In this document: positions 40,705 through 48,738 of the stretch, in pieces
Layout: each line of letters begins with the position of its first letter
How positions within the stretch are numbered: the first letter of the stretch is position 1
IMG/VR virus record: IMGVR_UViG_3300045933_000055
Coordinates: 1 to 48,790 of that record
Direction: 5' to 3' (one strand)
DNA from: a virus
Length of the DNA: 48,790 nt
The notes under the pieces: generated by a model
Seen by the model: the letters and a program-made list of their open reading frames with translations, nothing else
Told to the model about the DNA's origin: nothing
The model's database searches: none
Made by a program: the position numbers and the translations under genes

Positions 40705-40907
40705 GCCAGCCGTGGGAGACGATCGACGCGGTGTGTGTGCAGTGCCGCGGGAAGTTCAAGGTTCCAGCTGCGCGTCGCCGGCGGGAGCGTAGGCTCGGCA
40801 TCAACAAGCCCGACTTCTGCAGTCGTCGTTGCAACCAGCTCTTCGTGGCGATCAACGGCCGGAAGGCGCAAGACGAACTCCTGAAGCAGAAGAAGCCAAC
40901 TCCATGA
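40701..40907 (+). CDS. Small zinc-finger protein (68 aa)
   Basis: GTG 40701 overlaps the upstream stop. C-V-Q-C and, 25 residues later, C-S-R-R-C make a zinc ribbon; the segment between is rich in arginine. It ends in an ATGA overlap with the next glycosyltransferase-like gene. DNA or RNA binding is likely, function unknown. Confidence 0.6.
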   Translation: MSQPWETIDAVCVQCRGKFKVPAARRRRERRLGINKPDFCSRRCNQLFVAINGRKAQDELLKQKKPTP

Positions 40908-41512
40908 GCATCATCCAGATCGTTGTCCCGGTGACGCACGAGAAGCTGCACCTCCTCGCGGATTGCCTCCGTTCGATCAAGGACCATACGCCGGTCGATC
41001 ACGTCGTGAACGTCGCGATCGGGCAGGCGCTGATCGAAGACAAGGTCGGTGCGATCGTCGCGGAGGCAAGGTCGGTCTACGACCGCTCCGGCCTCGTCAT
41101 CACCTGCGTCGATCCGAAGCTCGGCTACAACGGGATCGTCATGGAGGTCTTGCGAACGAGCGACTTCCAATACACCGTCGTCCTTCCGGTGACGCACCGG
41201 ATCGTCGATCGCGAGTGGTTCGGCAAGATGCAGCTGCCGATGGTCCGAGCGCCGATGTGCGCGATGACGTTCGCTCCCGACGACGAGGCCGCGAACACGC
41301 GCGCCGCGCATCCGTGGGAGTGGCGTCAGCCGGTGCCGTCGAAGTTCTTCATGCTGCAGCGGACGTCGATGGGCACCGTTCGCGGCGCCGCGCTCGACCT
41401 CGACGGCGACGACCTGGCGACGGCCGTGCGTGACCAGCTGCGCACCGTCGGCGCGAACTGCTGGGCGGTCCCGTCGTGCCGCGTGAACCAGATGCTGGCC
41501 GAGTGGCGATGA
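40904..41512 (+). CDS. GT2-like protein, possibly degenerate
   Basis: The 202-residue product begins M-S-I-I-Q-I-V-V-P-V-T-H, has a G-Y-N-G-I-V-M-E-V-L motif near 75-85 and a V-V-L-P-V-T-H-R-I-V segment where the DxD would be, so the usual metal-binding acidic pair is missing. It could be an inactive or unusual glycosyltransferase. It opens the second half of the modification cassette. Confidence 0.5.
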   Translation: MSIIQIVVPVTHEKLHLLADCLRSIKDHTPVDHVVNVAIGQALIEDKVGAIVAEARSVYDRSGLVITCVDPKLGYNGIVMEVLRTSDFQYTVVLPVTHRIVDREWFGKMQLPMVRAPMCAMTFAPDDEAANTRAAHPWEWRQPVPSKFFMLQRTSMGTVRGAALDLDGDDLATAVRDQLRTVGANCWAVPSCRVNQMLAEWR

Positions 41513-42855
41513 CGCGGGTGATCGAGAAGACCCGTTCGCCGCGCATTGTGATCGCGGACGACGCCGGCCTGATCTACTCCGACGACTGGCGTCGTGGGTG
41601 GATCAAGGGCTTCCGCGATCTGCACTGCAACGTCAGCATCGTCGACATCTCGTCGCTTCGTCGCGCGATGGGCGGCGGTCCCTACAGCGTGCGCGGGCAG
41701 GGGAACGCAGCGGCGCTCGCCGACGCGATCGTTTCGCACAAGCCGGATCTGATCTGGTGTCACCACGGTCGGGCGGCGTCGAACGAGTTCTTCCTCTCGA
41801 AGTTCAGGCGTCGAGGAATCCCGACGGCCGTCTACCTCTGCGACGAGCCATACGAGGTCGGCGAGACCGCGCGCTACTCGCCGAGGTTCGACTTCGTGTT
41901 CTCGATGGACTGGTGCACGCTCGAGACTCACAAGCAGGCGCGAGCAGCTGCGCGCCGCGGCGGAGTCTTCTACCTCCCGCCGTGCGCCGACGAGGATCTG
42001 TTCGTGCGGCGCGGCTACGAAGCGCGCAACGTGCCAGCGTTCTTCCTCGGGAACCCGACACTGATTCCGCGCGAGCCGTGGCTGCGAGCTGTCGAAGCTG
42101 CTGTTCCAGGCGCCGACGTCCGCTACTGGCCGAAGGGCGGAAGGCCGGTTGCGAAGGGCTCGAAGGAATGGGTCGGGCACGAAGACCATCCGAAGCACTA
42201 CGCCGGTTGCGTCGTCGGGCTCAACGTGCACCGGCACCCCGGCATCACGAGGGAGTGCTACACGACGCGGATTCAGCGCCGCATGGCGAGCATGCCGATT
42301 CCGAACGGTGCGCAGCTGTGCACGAAGATGCCGGCGCAGGAAGGCACCGGCTTCTGGAACGACTTCAACCTTCCGGCGAGCCACGTCAATCCGCGAGCGT
42401 TCGAGTTCTTCGCGTGCGGGACGCTCGTCGTCAGTGACGATACGCGCAGCGAACTCGAACGCATGTTCCCGATGGCACCTCGAGCAGCCACGAAGGAACG
42501 CTTCGTCGAGCTGGTTCGCTACTACCTCGAGCACACGAACGAAGCAGAGGAGATCGGACGCATATGCTCTGTCCTGGTTTCAAAGCGGCACACCTACCGG
42601 CACCGAGCTCTCGAGGTTCTGATCCGAGCTGGCTTGAACAAGCATGTGCAGGACGTAGTTGCTTCATCTTTGGGGGAGCAGGGGGACTGGTTGACTCCCC
42701 AGGATTCCGAGCTGCTGAAGGCAACATCGTCATCGGAACAAACTGGACGCTCCGAGCCGTGGAGCCCAGCATCTGGCTTGTCGTTGACTCGGACGTTTGG
42801 AAGTCCGAGTCAAGCCTCCTCGCTGGATGCTCCACCGATTGCGCAGCCGTGGTGA
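41509..42855 (+). CDS. CgeB-like (GT4-type) glycosyltransferase
   Basis: The 448-residue frame starts in an ATGA overlap. Features follow the CgeB/GT-B plan: an N-terminal Rossmann part (I-V-I-A-D-D-A-G and H-K-P-D-L-I-W-C-H-H-G), a linker, and the nucleotide-sugar site N-P-R-A-F-E-F-F-A-C-G-T-L-V-V-S-D (from 294). The natural end of such proteins is near the H-T-Y-R-H-R segment (about 361). Beyond about residue 370 the sequence is low in similarity to the family and overlaps another gene in a different frame, so the last ~70 residues may be a read-through tail. Confidence 0.65.
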   Translation: MTRVIEKTRSPRIVIADDAGLIYSDDWRRGWIKGFRDLHCNVSIVDISSLRRAMGGGPYSVRGQGNAAALADAIVSHKPDLIWCHHGRAASNEFFLSKFRRRGIPTAVYLCDEPYEVGETARYSPRFDFVFSMDWCTLETHKQARAAARRGGVFYLPPCADEDLFVRRGYEARNVPAFFLGNPTLIPREPWLRAVEAAVPGADVRYWPKGGRPVAKGSKEWVGHEDHPKHYAGCVVGLNVHRHPGITRECYTTRIQRRMASMPIPNGAQLCTKMPAQEGTGFWNDFNLPASHVNPRAFEFFACGTLVVSDDTRSELERMFPMAPRAATKERFVELVRYYLEHTNEAEEIGRICSVLVSKRHTYRHRALEVLIRAGLNKHVQDVVASSLGEQGDWLTPQDSELLKATSSSEQTGRSEPWSPASGLSLTRTFGSPSQASSLDAPPIAQPW

Positions 42856-43523
42856 ACCGCGGCATCTTCGGCGGCGGAGTTTTCTCCGTCGCTCGAGGAC
42901 GGCAAGTGCGCATCGTTGGCGGGAAGGAGCGACGTCTCTCCGAGATCGGCATCCGTCAGCTGAAGGGGGCGAAGCGAAACCAGAAGAGCGGCGAGGTCGA
43001 ATACGCGATCATGGAGCCGTTCCTGCCCCGCTCTCTCCGCGAGGACTTCCATCACGGCGGCAACTCGCTGTGCTTCGCGATTCAGCTGGCGCACTTGATG
43101 GGTGCGAACCCGATCTACCTCGTTGGCTTCACGCTGCAGAACGGCATCGGCTACTTCTTCGGCCGGACCAACCCGGTCACCAGGCGCACGACGATCTACC
43201 AGCATGAGCGTGCTCTTGCATGGTGCCGGTGGTATGCCAAGATGCACCCCGGTCGAGTGCTGCTCGACCCGAGCTTCAGCGGTCCGATCTACGACGTCTT
43301 CCCGAAGGCGAACTTCGATGCGCGACAAGCAACCGCCGGCGACCAACCTCCCCTCGATCGAAGAGACGAACCAGTCGCGCACCGTCAAGATGCCGACCAA
43401 GTCGCAAGTCGACCCGAAGCCCGACGCGAACTTGACGTCGCTCGACGGCCCGAGCCACAGCCGAAGCGGCCACAGCGGCCACAAGGAAGGGTGATCGGTG
43501 GCCGACCGCGCAACGCTCGGTAA
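42564..43523 (+). CDS. DUF115/MptE-like protein
   Basis: ATG 42564, with AGGAG about 11 bases upstream, gives 319 residues. C-F-I-F-G-G-A-G-G (33-41), I-G-T-N-W (57-61) and L-V-V-D-S-D-V-W (72-79) resemble the N-terminal part of DUF115/6-hydroxymethylpterin pyrophosphokinase-like proteins often found with surface-glycan genes; H-H-G-G-N-S (about 162) and a Y-L-V-G-F segment follow. The domain appears to end near residue 251; the remaining frame overlaps the next two genes and is basic and Pro/Arg-rich. The first 292 bases overlap the CgeB-like gene. Confidence 0.55.
   Translation: MLCPGFKAAHLPAPSSRGSDPSWLEQACAGRSCFIFGGAGGLVDSPGFRAAEGNIVIGTNWTLRAVEPSIWLVVDSDVWKSESSLLAGCSTDCAAVVNRGIFGGGVFSVARGRQVRIVGGKERRLSEIGIRQLKGAKRNQKSGEVEYAIMEPFLPRSLREDFHHGGNSLCFAIQLAHLMGANPIYLVGFTLQNGIGYFFGRTNPVTRRTTIYQHERALAWCRWYAKMHPGRVLLDPSFSGPIYDVFPKANFDARQATAGDQPPLDRRDEPVAHRQDADQVASRPEARRELDVARRPEPQPKRPQRPQGRVIGGRPRNAR
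43318..43494 (+). CDS. Small protein before the portal gene (58 aa)
   Basis: ATG 43318 opens a frame with strong G/C third positions, as in true genes here, ending three bases before the portal start. The product is Ser/Thr/Pro-rich and polar (A-T-N-L-P-S-I-E-E-T-N-Q-S-R-T, then K-P-D-A-N-L-T-S-L-D-G). It competes with the tail of the previous frame, whose composition is poor. Function unknown. Confidence 0.55.
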   Translation: MRDKQPPATNLPSIEETNQSRTVKMPTKSQVDPKPDANLTSLDGPSHSRSGHSGHKEG

Positions 43524-45882
43524 CACGACGAACCCGCCGATGACGCGGGTGAACTCGTATGCCGCCCCAGGTCGCGGCATGGGCACCGCGAAGAAGCTCG
43601 CGGGGACGACGCCGATCTACACCGGCTACGACCTCGACGAGAGCTACGAGGACAACCAGGACCCGCCGAAGGTCGCGCGCCTCTACGAGGAGATGGTCGG
43701 GTTCGAGAACCTCGCGAACGATCCCTACGTGGCCGAGCAGGCGAAGACGGCCGTGCTGTCGTGCTTGAAGGAAACGCTCGGCACGATGGAGTTCCTGCGC
43801 AACAAGTGGCTGGTGCTCTACCGGCTGTGGCGCGGCGAGATCACGAGCGCGGCGTTCGGGCAGAACGTGCATTCGCCGACACCGCTGAAGATCGTCGAGA
43901 CGATCCATCCGCGCATCATGCGGACGATCTTCGGCTCGGAGCGGTGGTTCCAGCTCTACGGCGTCGGCGAGGAAGACGACGTCGCATCGAAGGCGCAGGA
44001 AGCGGTGTGCCGCGATCAGTTCCGCGCGATGCGCTACCGCAGCAAGGCGAGCCGGTTCGTGCGCGGTGGCTGCATCTACGGGACCGCGGTGCAGAAGACC
44101 TACTGGAAGCAGGAGGTTGCAGAGCGCGCGTATCGCAAGGCTCGGCGCGTGCCGAATCCAGAGTCGCCTGGCACGACGAAGGTCGAGCTGCAGGACGTGA
44201 AGCGGCGCGAGTTGATGTTCGATGGCAACGACGCCGTCACCGTGTCGATCTTCGACTTCATCGCGCCGCCGGGAGCGAACTCGGTGCAGGAAGCGGAGTG
44301 GGCCTGCGATCGCTCGCTGTGGGCCGACTACAAGGTGAAGCAGATGGTCGAGCTCGGTCACTGGATCGGGCTCGAGTCACTGAAGGACGATCCCGGCAGC
44401 GACGACGGCAACTTCGCCGACGAGTTCAAGGAACGGAAGGCCTACGCCTACGGCGTCTTCGATGGCCGGAACGCGGTGCAGGCGCCGCACGTCCCGCACT
44501 ACCAAGTGATCGACTGGTGGGGCCCGCTGGTGATCCGCAAGGACGGCGACAGCTACGAGACGCGCATGTGCAACGTGGTCATGCTGCAGCCCGAGGGGAA
44601 GGCACTGATCGCGCGCGTCACCGTGAATCCGTTCTGGCACGGGCAGAAGCCCTACCAGGTGTGGCGCTACATCGACGTCGAGGATGAACTCTTCGGCATG
44701 GGTCCGATCGAGATGATCGCGCGCCTGAGCCGCGAGAAGGACAAGAAGCGCGCGCTCACGTTGAACGGCGCGCAGCTGTCCGGCAACCCGATGTGGGCGG
44801 TCAGTGACCAGAGCAACATCCCGCCCGGTCAGCTCGTCGCGCAGCCCGGCCTCGTTGTGCGCTGCCCGGACCCGAAGAACTCGATCGTGCCGCTGGCGTT
44901 CCCCGACGTCACCGACGCGCCGCTGAAGGCGGAGAACCTGCTCGAGGCGGAGATGCGCGAGGTCACCGGCGTCACGGCGCCCGTGATTGGCGTGAACGAC
45001 CCGATGAGCGGCGCGTCGAAGACGGCGACGCAGAGCAACAACGACCTCGACGAAGCGAACATGCGCCTGAGCGGCGCGATCACGAACTTCGACAACGAGG
45101 TGACGACGCCGATGCTCGAGCAGATGGCATGGAACAACATGCAGTTCTGCAACCACGAGAAGGTGATTCGCGACGTCGGCCCGATGGGAGTCCGCTTCCG
45201 CGATCGCTTCACGATCCGTCCCGAGGATCTGATCGGCCAGTTCATCGTGCAGCCGCTGTCCGGCTTCCGCCTGACGACGAAGCAGACGCAGGTGCAGCAG
45301 CTGCTCAACCTGCTCGACCGCGCGCCGATCATCAATCAGATGTATGGGCCGAACGCGATCAAGACGCTCAAGCTCGCTGCCTACGTGATGGAGCAAGGCT
45401 TCGACATCCGCAACGTGGACGAGTTCGTCTCGCTGCCGCCGGAGGACTCGAAGCTCTTGACCGCGATCGAAGAGCAGGAGATGTGGTATCACGGCAACGT
45501 GCCGCCGCGTCGTCCCGACGACAACGACATGCGGCACGCGCTCGCTCACCAGGAGGAGATCGTCACCGAGCGGTTCGTCGAGCTCGAGCGCCGCGATCCC
45601 GGCACGGCCGCGAAGGCGCGCGCGCACATCGCCGACCACCTGCGCAAGCTGGCGCTCCTGCAGGAGCAGCAGGAGAAGATGCTCATGGAGATGCAGCAGG
45701 CCGCGAACGCGCAGGGCATCAGCACCGGCGGTGAAGGCGGCGTCGGCCCCGACGGAGCGGCGGAGCCGGGACAGGAACCGGACTCGCCGAAGGTGCGTGC
45801 CGACGAGAACGAGGGCGGCGGTGAGAACAAGGAAGTGAAGAGCGAGGCGATGCGCAACGCTCCGAACGGTGGTGCACAGTGA
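43498..45882 (+). CDS. Portal protein (head-tail connector)
   Basis: GTG 43498 lies six bases after AAGGAAGGG, giving 794 residues. Segments such as I-H-P-R-I-M-R-T-I-F-G-S (about 140), Y-G-T-A-V-Q-K-T-Y-W-K and the F-G-M-G-P-I-E-M-I-A-R-L-S-R-E-K-D region (about 400) fit podovirus-type portals, followed by a stem and clip region and a C-terminal Gln/Glu-rich coiled tail, which would form the barrel. Twelve copies should form the DNA channel at the unique vertex. The position directly before the scaffold and capsid genes agrees. Confidence 0.75.
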   Translation: MADRATLGNTTNPPMTRVNSYAAPGRGMGTAKKLAGTTPIYTGYDLDESYEDNQDPPKVARLYEEMVGFENLANDPYVAEQAKTAVLSCLKETLGTMEFLRNKWLVLYRLWRGEITSAAFGQNVHSPTPLKIVETIHPRIMRTIFGSERWFQLYGVGEEDDVASKAQEAVCRDQFRAMRYRSKASRFVRGGCIYGTAVQKTYWKQEVAERAYRKARRVPNPESPGTTKVELQDVKRRELMFDGNDAVTVSIFDFIAPPGANSVQEAEWACDRSLWADYKVKQMVELGHWIGLESLKDDPGSDDGNFADEFKERKAYAYGVFDGRNAVQAPHVPHYQVIDWWGPLVIRKDGDSYETRMCNVVMLQPEGKALIARVTVNPFWHGQKPYQVWRYIDVEDELFGMGPIEMIARLSREKDKKRALTLNGAQLSGNPMWAVSDQSNIPPGQLVAQPGLVVRCPDPKNSIVPLAFPDVTDAPLKAENLLEAEMREVTGVTAPVIGVNDPMSGASKTATQSNNDLDEANMRLSGAITNFDNEVTTPMLEQMAWNNMQFCNHEKVIRDVGPMGVRFRDRFTIRPEDLIGQFIVQPLSGFRLTTKQTQVQQLLNLLDRAPIINQMYGPNAIKTLKLAAYVMEQGFDIRNVDEFVSLPPEDSKLLTAIEEQEMWYHGNVPPRRPDDNDMRHALAHQEEIVTERFVELERRDPGTAAKARAHIADHLRKLALLQEQQEKMLMEMQQAANAQGISTGGEGGVGPDGAAEPGQEPDSPKVRADENEGGGENKEVKSEAMRNAPNGGAQ

Positions 45883-46286
45883 ACCAGCAACGACCGAACG
45901 CGCAGGATTGGGCCGGCGGCTTCGAGGACGTTCGAGAGGTCGAGCGTCGCACGCGACAGGATCACGCCGACTTCCTCGCGAACATGCAGGCGGCGATCAA
46001 GCTCTGCGACGCCGTGTTGCAGGGCGAGAACAGCAGCGCGCACAAGGCGATCTTCGCCACGTTCGAGGACATGCTGAAGCACCGCACGATCGAGCTGCTC
46101 TCCGCGAGGGAGGACCGGCCGGCTGCCGTGCTGCAAGGTCGCTGCCAGGAACTGCGTGCGATCCTGTCCCTGATGAGCAACGCGAGGCAGAACCGAGAAG
46201 CCCTTGCCAACGCGGTCAAGGAAGCGGAAGATCGGTTCCGCGAGATCGAGCGATCCTTCAAACCAACTCCGGAGACGAAACCATGA
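45879..46286 (+). CDS. Hypothetical coiled-coil protein (135 aa)
   Basis: GTG 45879 overlaps the portal stop. The product is almost fully helical and charged (H-A-D-F-L-A-N-M-Q-A-A-I-K-L, R-E-A-L-A-N-A-V-K-E-A-E-D-R-F). It may be a head-assembly chaperone. It ends in an ATGA overlap. Confidence 0.55.
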   Translation: MNQQRPNAQDWAGGFEDVREVERRTRQDHADFLANMQAAIKLCDAVLQGENSSAHKAIFATFEDMLKHRTIELLSAREDRPAAVLQGRCQELRAILSLMSNARQNREALANAVKEAEDRFREIERSFKPTPETKP

Positions 46287-46498
46287 GCAAGAACACCGAA
46301 GGTGCCGGCGGCGCGCAGGCGAAGACCGGCGACCAGGCACTCCCCCTCGACCGTTCGATGCAGGCGAGCCAGACGATGGGCGCGATGGGCAGCAAGACCC
46401 GTTCGCCGCACAACAGCGCCGGCGGTCCGAACTACAAGTATCAGGACCCCAACCTCGCCCCGGTGACGACCGGCGCGGGCATGCCCGAGTCCTACTGA
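46283..46498 (+). CDS. Small Gly/Ser-rich protein (71 aa)
   Basis: The sequence is low-complexity (G-A-G-G-A-Q-A-K-T-G, S-Q-T-M-G-A-M-G-S-K-T-R-S) and ends M-P-E-S-Y. It resembles small disordered head-assembly proteins by location only. The 113-base gap that follows contains a 6-bp hairpin (46544-46549/46559-46564) and nothing else clear. Confidence 0.5.
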   Translation: MSKNTEGAGGAQAKTGDQALPLDRSMQASQTMGAMGSKTRSPHNSAGGPNYKYQDPNLAPVTTGAGMPESY

Positions 46499-46611
46499 TC
46501 GACGAGGCCCAGCCGCCGAGGCCTTGTATCGGCTGCGCCATTGGCACGAATCGCGGAGTCGTGCGCCGCACGAGCTGAAGACGAGGCGAAGTCGCTCACG
46601 CCGAACAACCG

Positions 46612-47658
46612 ATGACCACCCCTTCCAACTTCTCAGCACGCACCGACTCTGCGGCGCTCGCTCTCAAGGGACAGATCAACCAGCAGAATCGAAACCTCGC
46701 CGACCGTCGGCAGATCGACTCTCGCCCGGAGATCCAACCGCGAAGCGTGCCGGTCGGCCCCAACGGACAGCCCGCTCCCCCGCTCCCTCCCGAAGGCAGC
46801 TACGCACGTCAGGCGATCGAACGGCAACGAGCGGCGGCGCAAGCACGCGCCACCGCGCAGCTGCAGACGCAGGACGACCTGTCTCCGCCGCAGGAACAGC
46901 ACGAGCAAAACGGCGCCGCGAACGGCCACCAGCAGCCGCAGGACCAGAACCAGCTCTCGCCGAACGCACAGCGTCGGTTCAGCGAACTCACGAACACCCT
47001 CCGTCAGAAAGACCAGGAGTTGCAGCAGGCTCTCGCTCGAAGCAAGCAGCTCGAGGAGACGCAAGCGCAGACGAACGCTCGTCTGCAGGCGATCGAGGCC
47101 CGCTTCAACCAGGTGGTCAGCCAGAACCTCGACTCGCTCGATCCGGAAACCCGCTCGCAGGTGCTGCAGCAGGCCGCGATCGACGAGTCGGCCGCGCGAA
47201 TCGAACAGCGCGTCATGCAGACGATGCAGCCGGTGATCCAGCGTGTGACGTCACAAGCGATCGAGTCCGAACTCATCGCCGTCGCCGCGAAGTATCCGGC
47301 CTTCTCTGCAGAGGTGCACGGTCCGCTGATCGAGATGTTCCGACAGCAGAACCCGCGCTGCACAATCGAGCAGGCGTTCCGCGCCGTTGCGGAACCCGAA
47401 GAGCTGGCTCCAAGTCGGTCGGGGCGTGCGCCCGCCGTCCCTCCGATCGCAGTTCCGCAGACCGTGTCCGCAGCCCCGCGCTACGTCCCGGCCCCGCCTC
47501 CTCAGCAGAAGACTCCCGAACAGGAAGTCGCCGAGGAACGGGAGCGGGCCTTCCGACTGGCAGCTTCCACCGACCCGAACGACCGGCGCATCGCCGGCCG
47601 GGCGATGGACGCCTACATCGCGAAGAAGCTGCAGGGCCGCTTGCCCGGTCGGCGGTGA
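46612..47658 (+). CDS. Capsid scaffolding protein
   Basis: The 348-residue protein lies directly upstream of the capsid gene. It is rich in Gln, Pro and Ala, with a coiled-coil core at about 125-175 (L-R-Q-K-D-Q-E-L-Q-Q-A-L-A-R-S) and a helical stretch to about 255, then a Pro-rich linker and a basic C-terminal helix (A-Y-I-A-K-K-L-Q-G-R-L-P-G-R-R) of the kind that binds capsid protein in scaffolds. No protease motif is visible. The assignment rests on position and architecture. Confidence 0.65.
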   Translation: MTTPSNFSARTDSAALALKGQINQQNRNLADRRQIDSRPEIQPRSVPVGPNGQPAPPLPPEGSYARQAIERQRAAAQARATAQLQTQDDLSPPQEQHEQNGAANGHQQPQDQNQLSPNAQRRFSELTNTLRQKDQELQQALARSKQLEETQAQTNARLQAIEARFNQVVSQNLDSLDPETRSQVLQQAAIDESAARIEQRVMQTMQPVIQRVTSQAIESELIAVAAKYPAFSAEVHGPLIEMFRQQNPRCTIEQAFRAVAEPEELAPSRSGRAPAVPPIAVPQTVSAAPRYVPAPPPQQKTPEQEVAEERERAFRLAASTDPNDRRIAGRAMDAYIAKKLQGRLPGRR

Positions 47659-47706
47659 CGGCGCCGGAGGTCGGCGGTCCAACAGCGACTTCAGGACCAC
47701 GACCTC

Positions 47707-48738
47707 ATGAGCAGCTTCGTTGGCGACACCGCCATCCTCTCCACGTTCGACGTCGAACGCGGCAACCGCGAGGATCTCCTCGACGTCATCACGAACATCT
47801 CGCCGATGGACACGCTGATGCTGTCCAACCTCGAGAAGGTTCCCGCCAGCAACACGACCCACGAGTGGCTCGTCGACATCCTCGCCGACTTCGGCGATCC
47901 GGACGTTGGCAACGCCGACGTGCAGGCCGTGGCCGAAGGCTCGGATGCGACCTTCGATCCCCTCGTGCCGCGCAAGCGGCTCTGCAACCTCACGCACATC
48001 ATCCGCCGCACGTTCGACGTGTCGGACACGCAGCGTGACGTCAACACCGCCGGCATCCGCGACGAATACGTCTACCAGATGCGCAAGGCGGCGATGGAGC
48101 TCGCTCGCTTCATCGAGTTCGCGATCGTGCACAGCCAGCGCCAGTTCCAGACGGCGCAGGGCAACTCGATCGGCGTGCTGCCGCGCAAGATGGACGGCTT
48201 CTACGCCTTCGCCGCCGCCCAGGACCCGACGTGCGTGACGACGCTCGGTCTCTCCGAAGAGGAGATGGGCACCGTCACCACCGTCGCCGGCTCGAGCCCC
48301 GTGAACTGCATCGACGAGTGCGTGCTCAACGCGCACCTCGAAGCGATGTGGGAGAAGGGCGCGATGACCGACACGCTGTGGGTCAACGCCGCGCAGAAGC
48401 GGTCGATCTCGAACCTCGTGCTGAACCCGAACAGCCAGGTCCGCTACAACATCAACGTCGCGGAGCGCACCGTCATCAACACGGTCGACTTCTACCAGAG
48501 CGACTTCGGGACGCAGCGGGTCTTCCTGCACCGCTACCAGGCGAACGATCGCATCGCGACCGCGGAGTCCAACAAGATCCGCGTCGCCGTGCTCCGTCCC
48601 GTCCTGGCGGTCGAGCTGGCGAAGATCGGCTCGAGCACGAAGGGCATGATGGAGTGGGAGGGCACGCTCGAGGTGCTCGCCCCGAACGCCATCGGCTACA
48701 TTGATAGCTTGTGCACCGGAGTTGCCGGCTGCCCCTGA
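47707..48738 (+). CDS. Major capsid protein (SU10/DUF5309 type)
   Basis: The complete 343-residue copy starts at ATG 47707. Segments T-N-I-S-P-M-D-T-L-M-L-S, H-E-W-L-V-D, A-V-A-E-G-S-D-A-T-F, R-L-C-N-L-T-H-I and M-R-K-A-A-M-E-L-A-R-F-I-E follow the order I recall for the SU10 major capsid (DUF5309) family of HK97-fold proteins. Length also fits. It follows the scaffold gene and lies in the main late operon. The last 61 codons fall in the repeated contig end. Confidence 0.75.
   Translation: MSSFVGDTAILSTFDVERGNREDLLDVITNISPMDTLMLSNLEKVPASNTTHEWLVDILADFGDPDVGNADVQAVAEGSDATFDPLVPRKRLCNLTHIIRRTFDVSDTQRDVNTAGIRDEYVYQMRKAAMELARFIEFAIVHSQRQFQTAQGNSIGVLPRKMDGFYAFAAAQDPTCVTTLGLSEEEMGTVTTVAGSSPVNCIDECVLNAHLEAMWEKGAMTDTLWVNAAQKRSISNLVLNPNSQVRYNINVAERTVINTVDFYQSDFGTQRVFLHRYQANDRIATAESNKIRVAVLRPVLAVELAKIGSSTKGMMEWEGTLEVLAPNAIGYIDSLCTGVAGCP

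Noticed and set aside
46495-46578. Short frame with C-I-G-C in the gap before the scaffold gene
   Set aside because: No ATG, GTG or TTG start precedes the cysteines; only a CTG is available.
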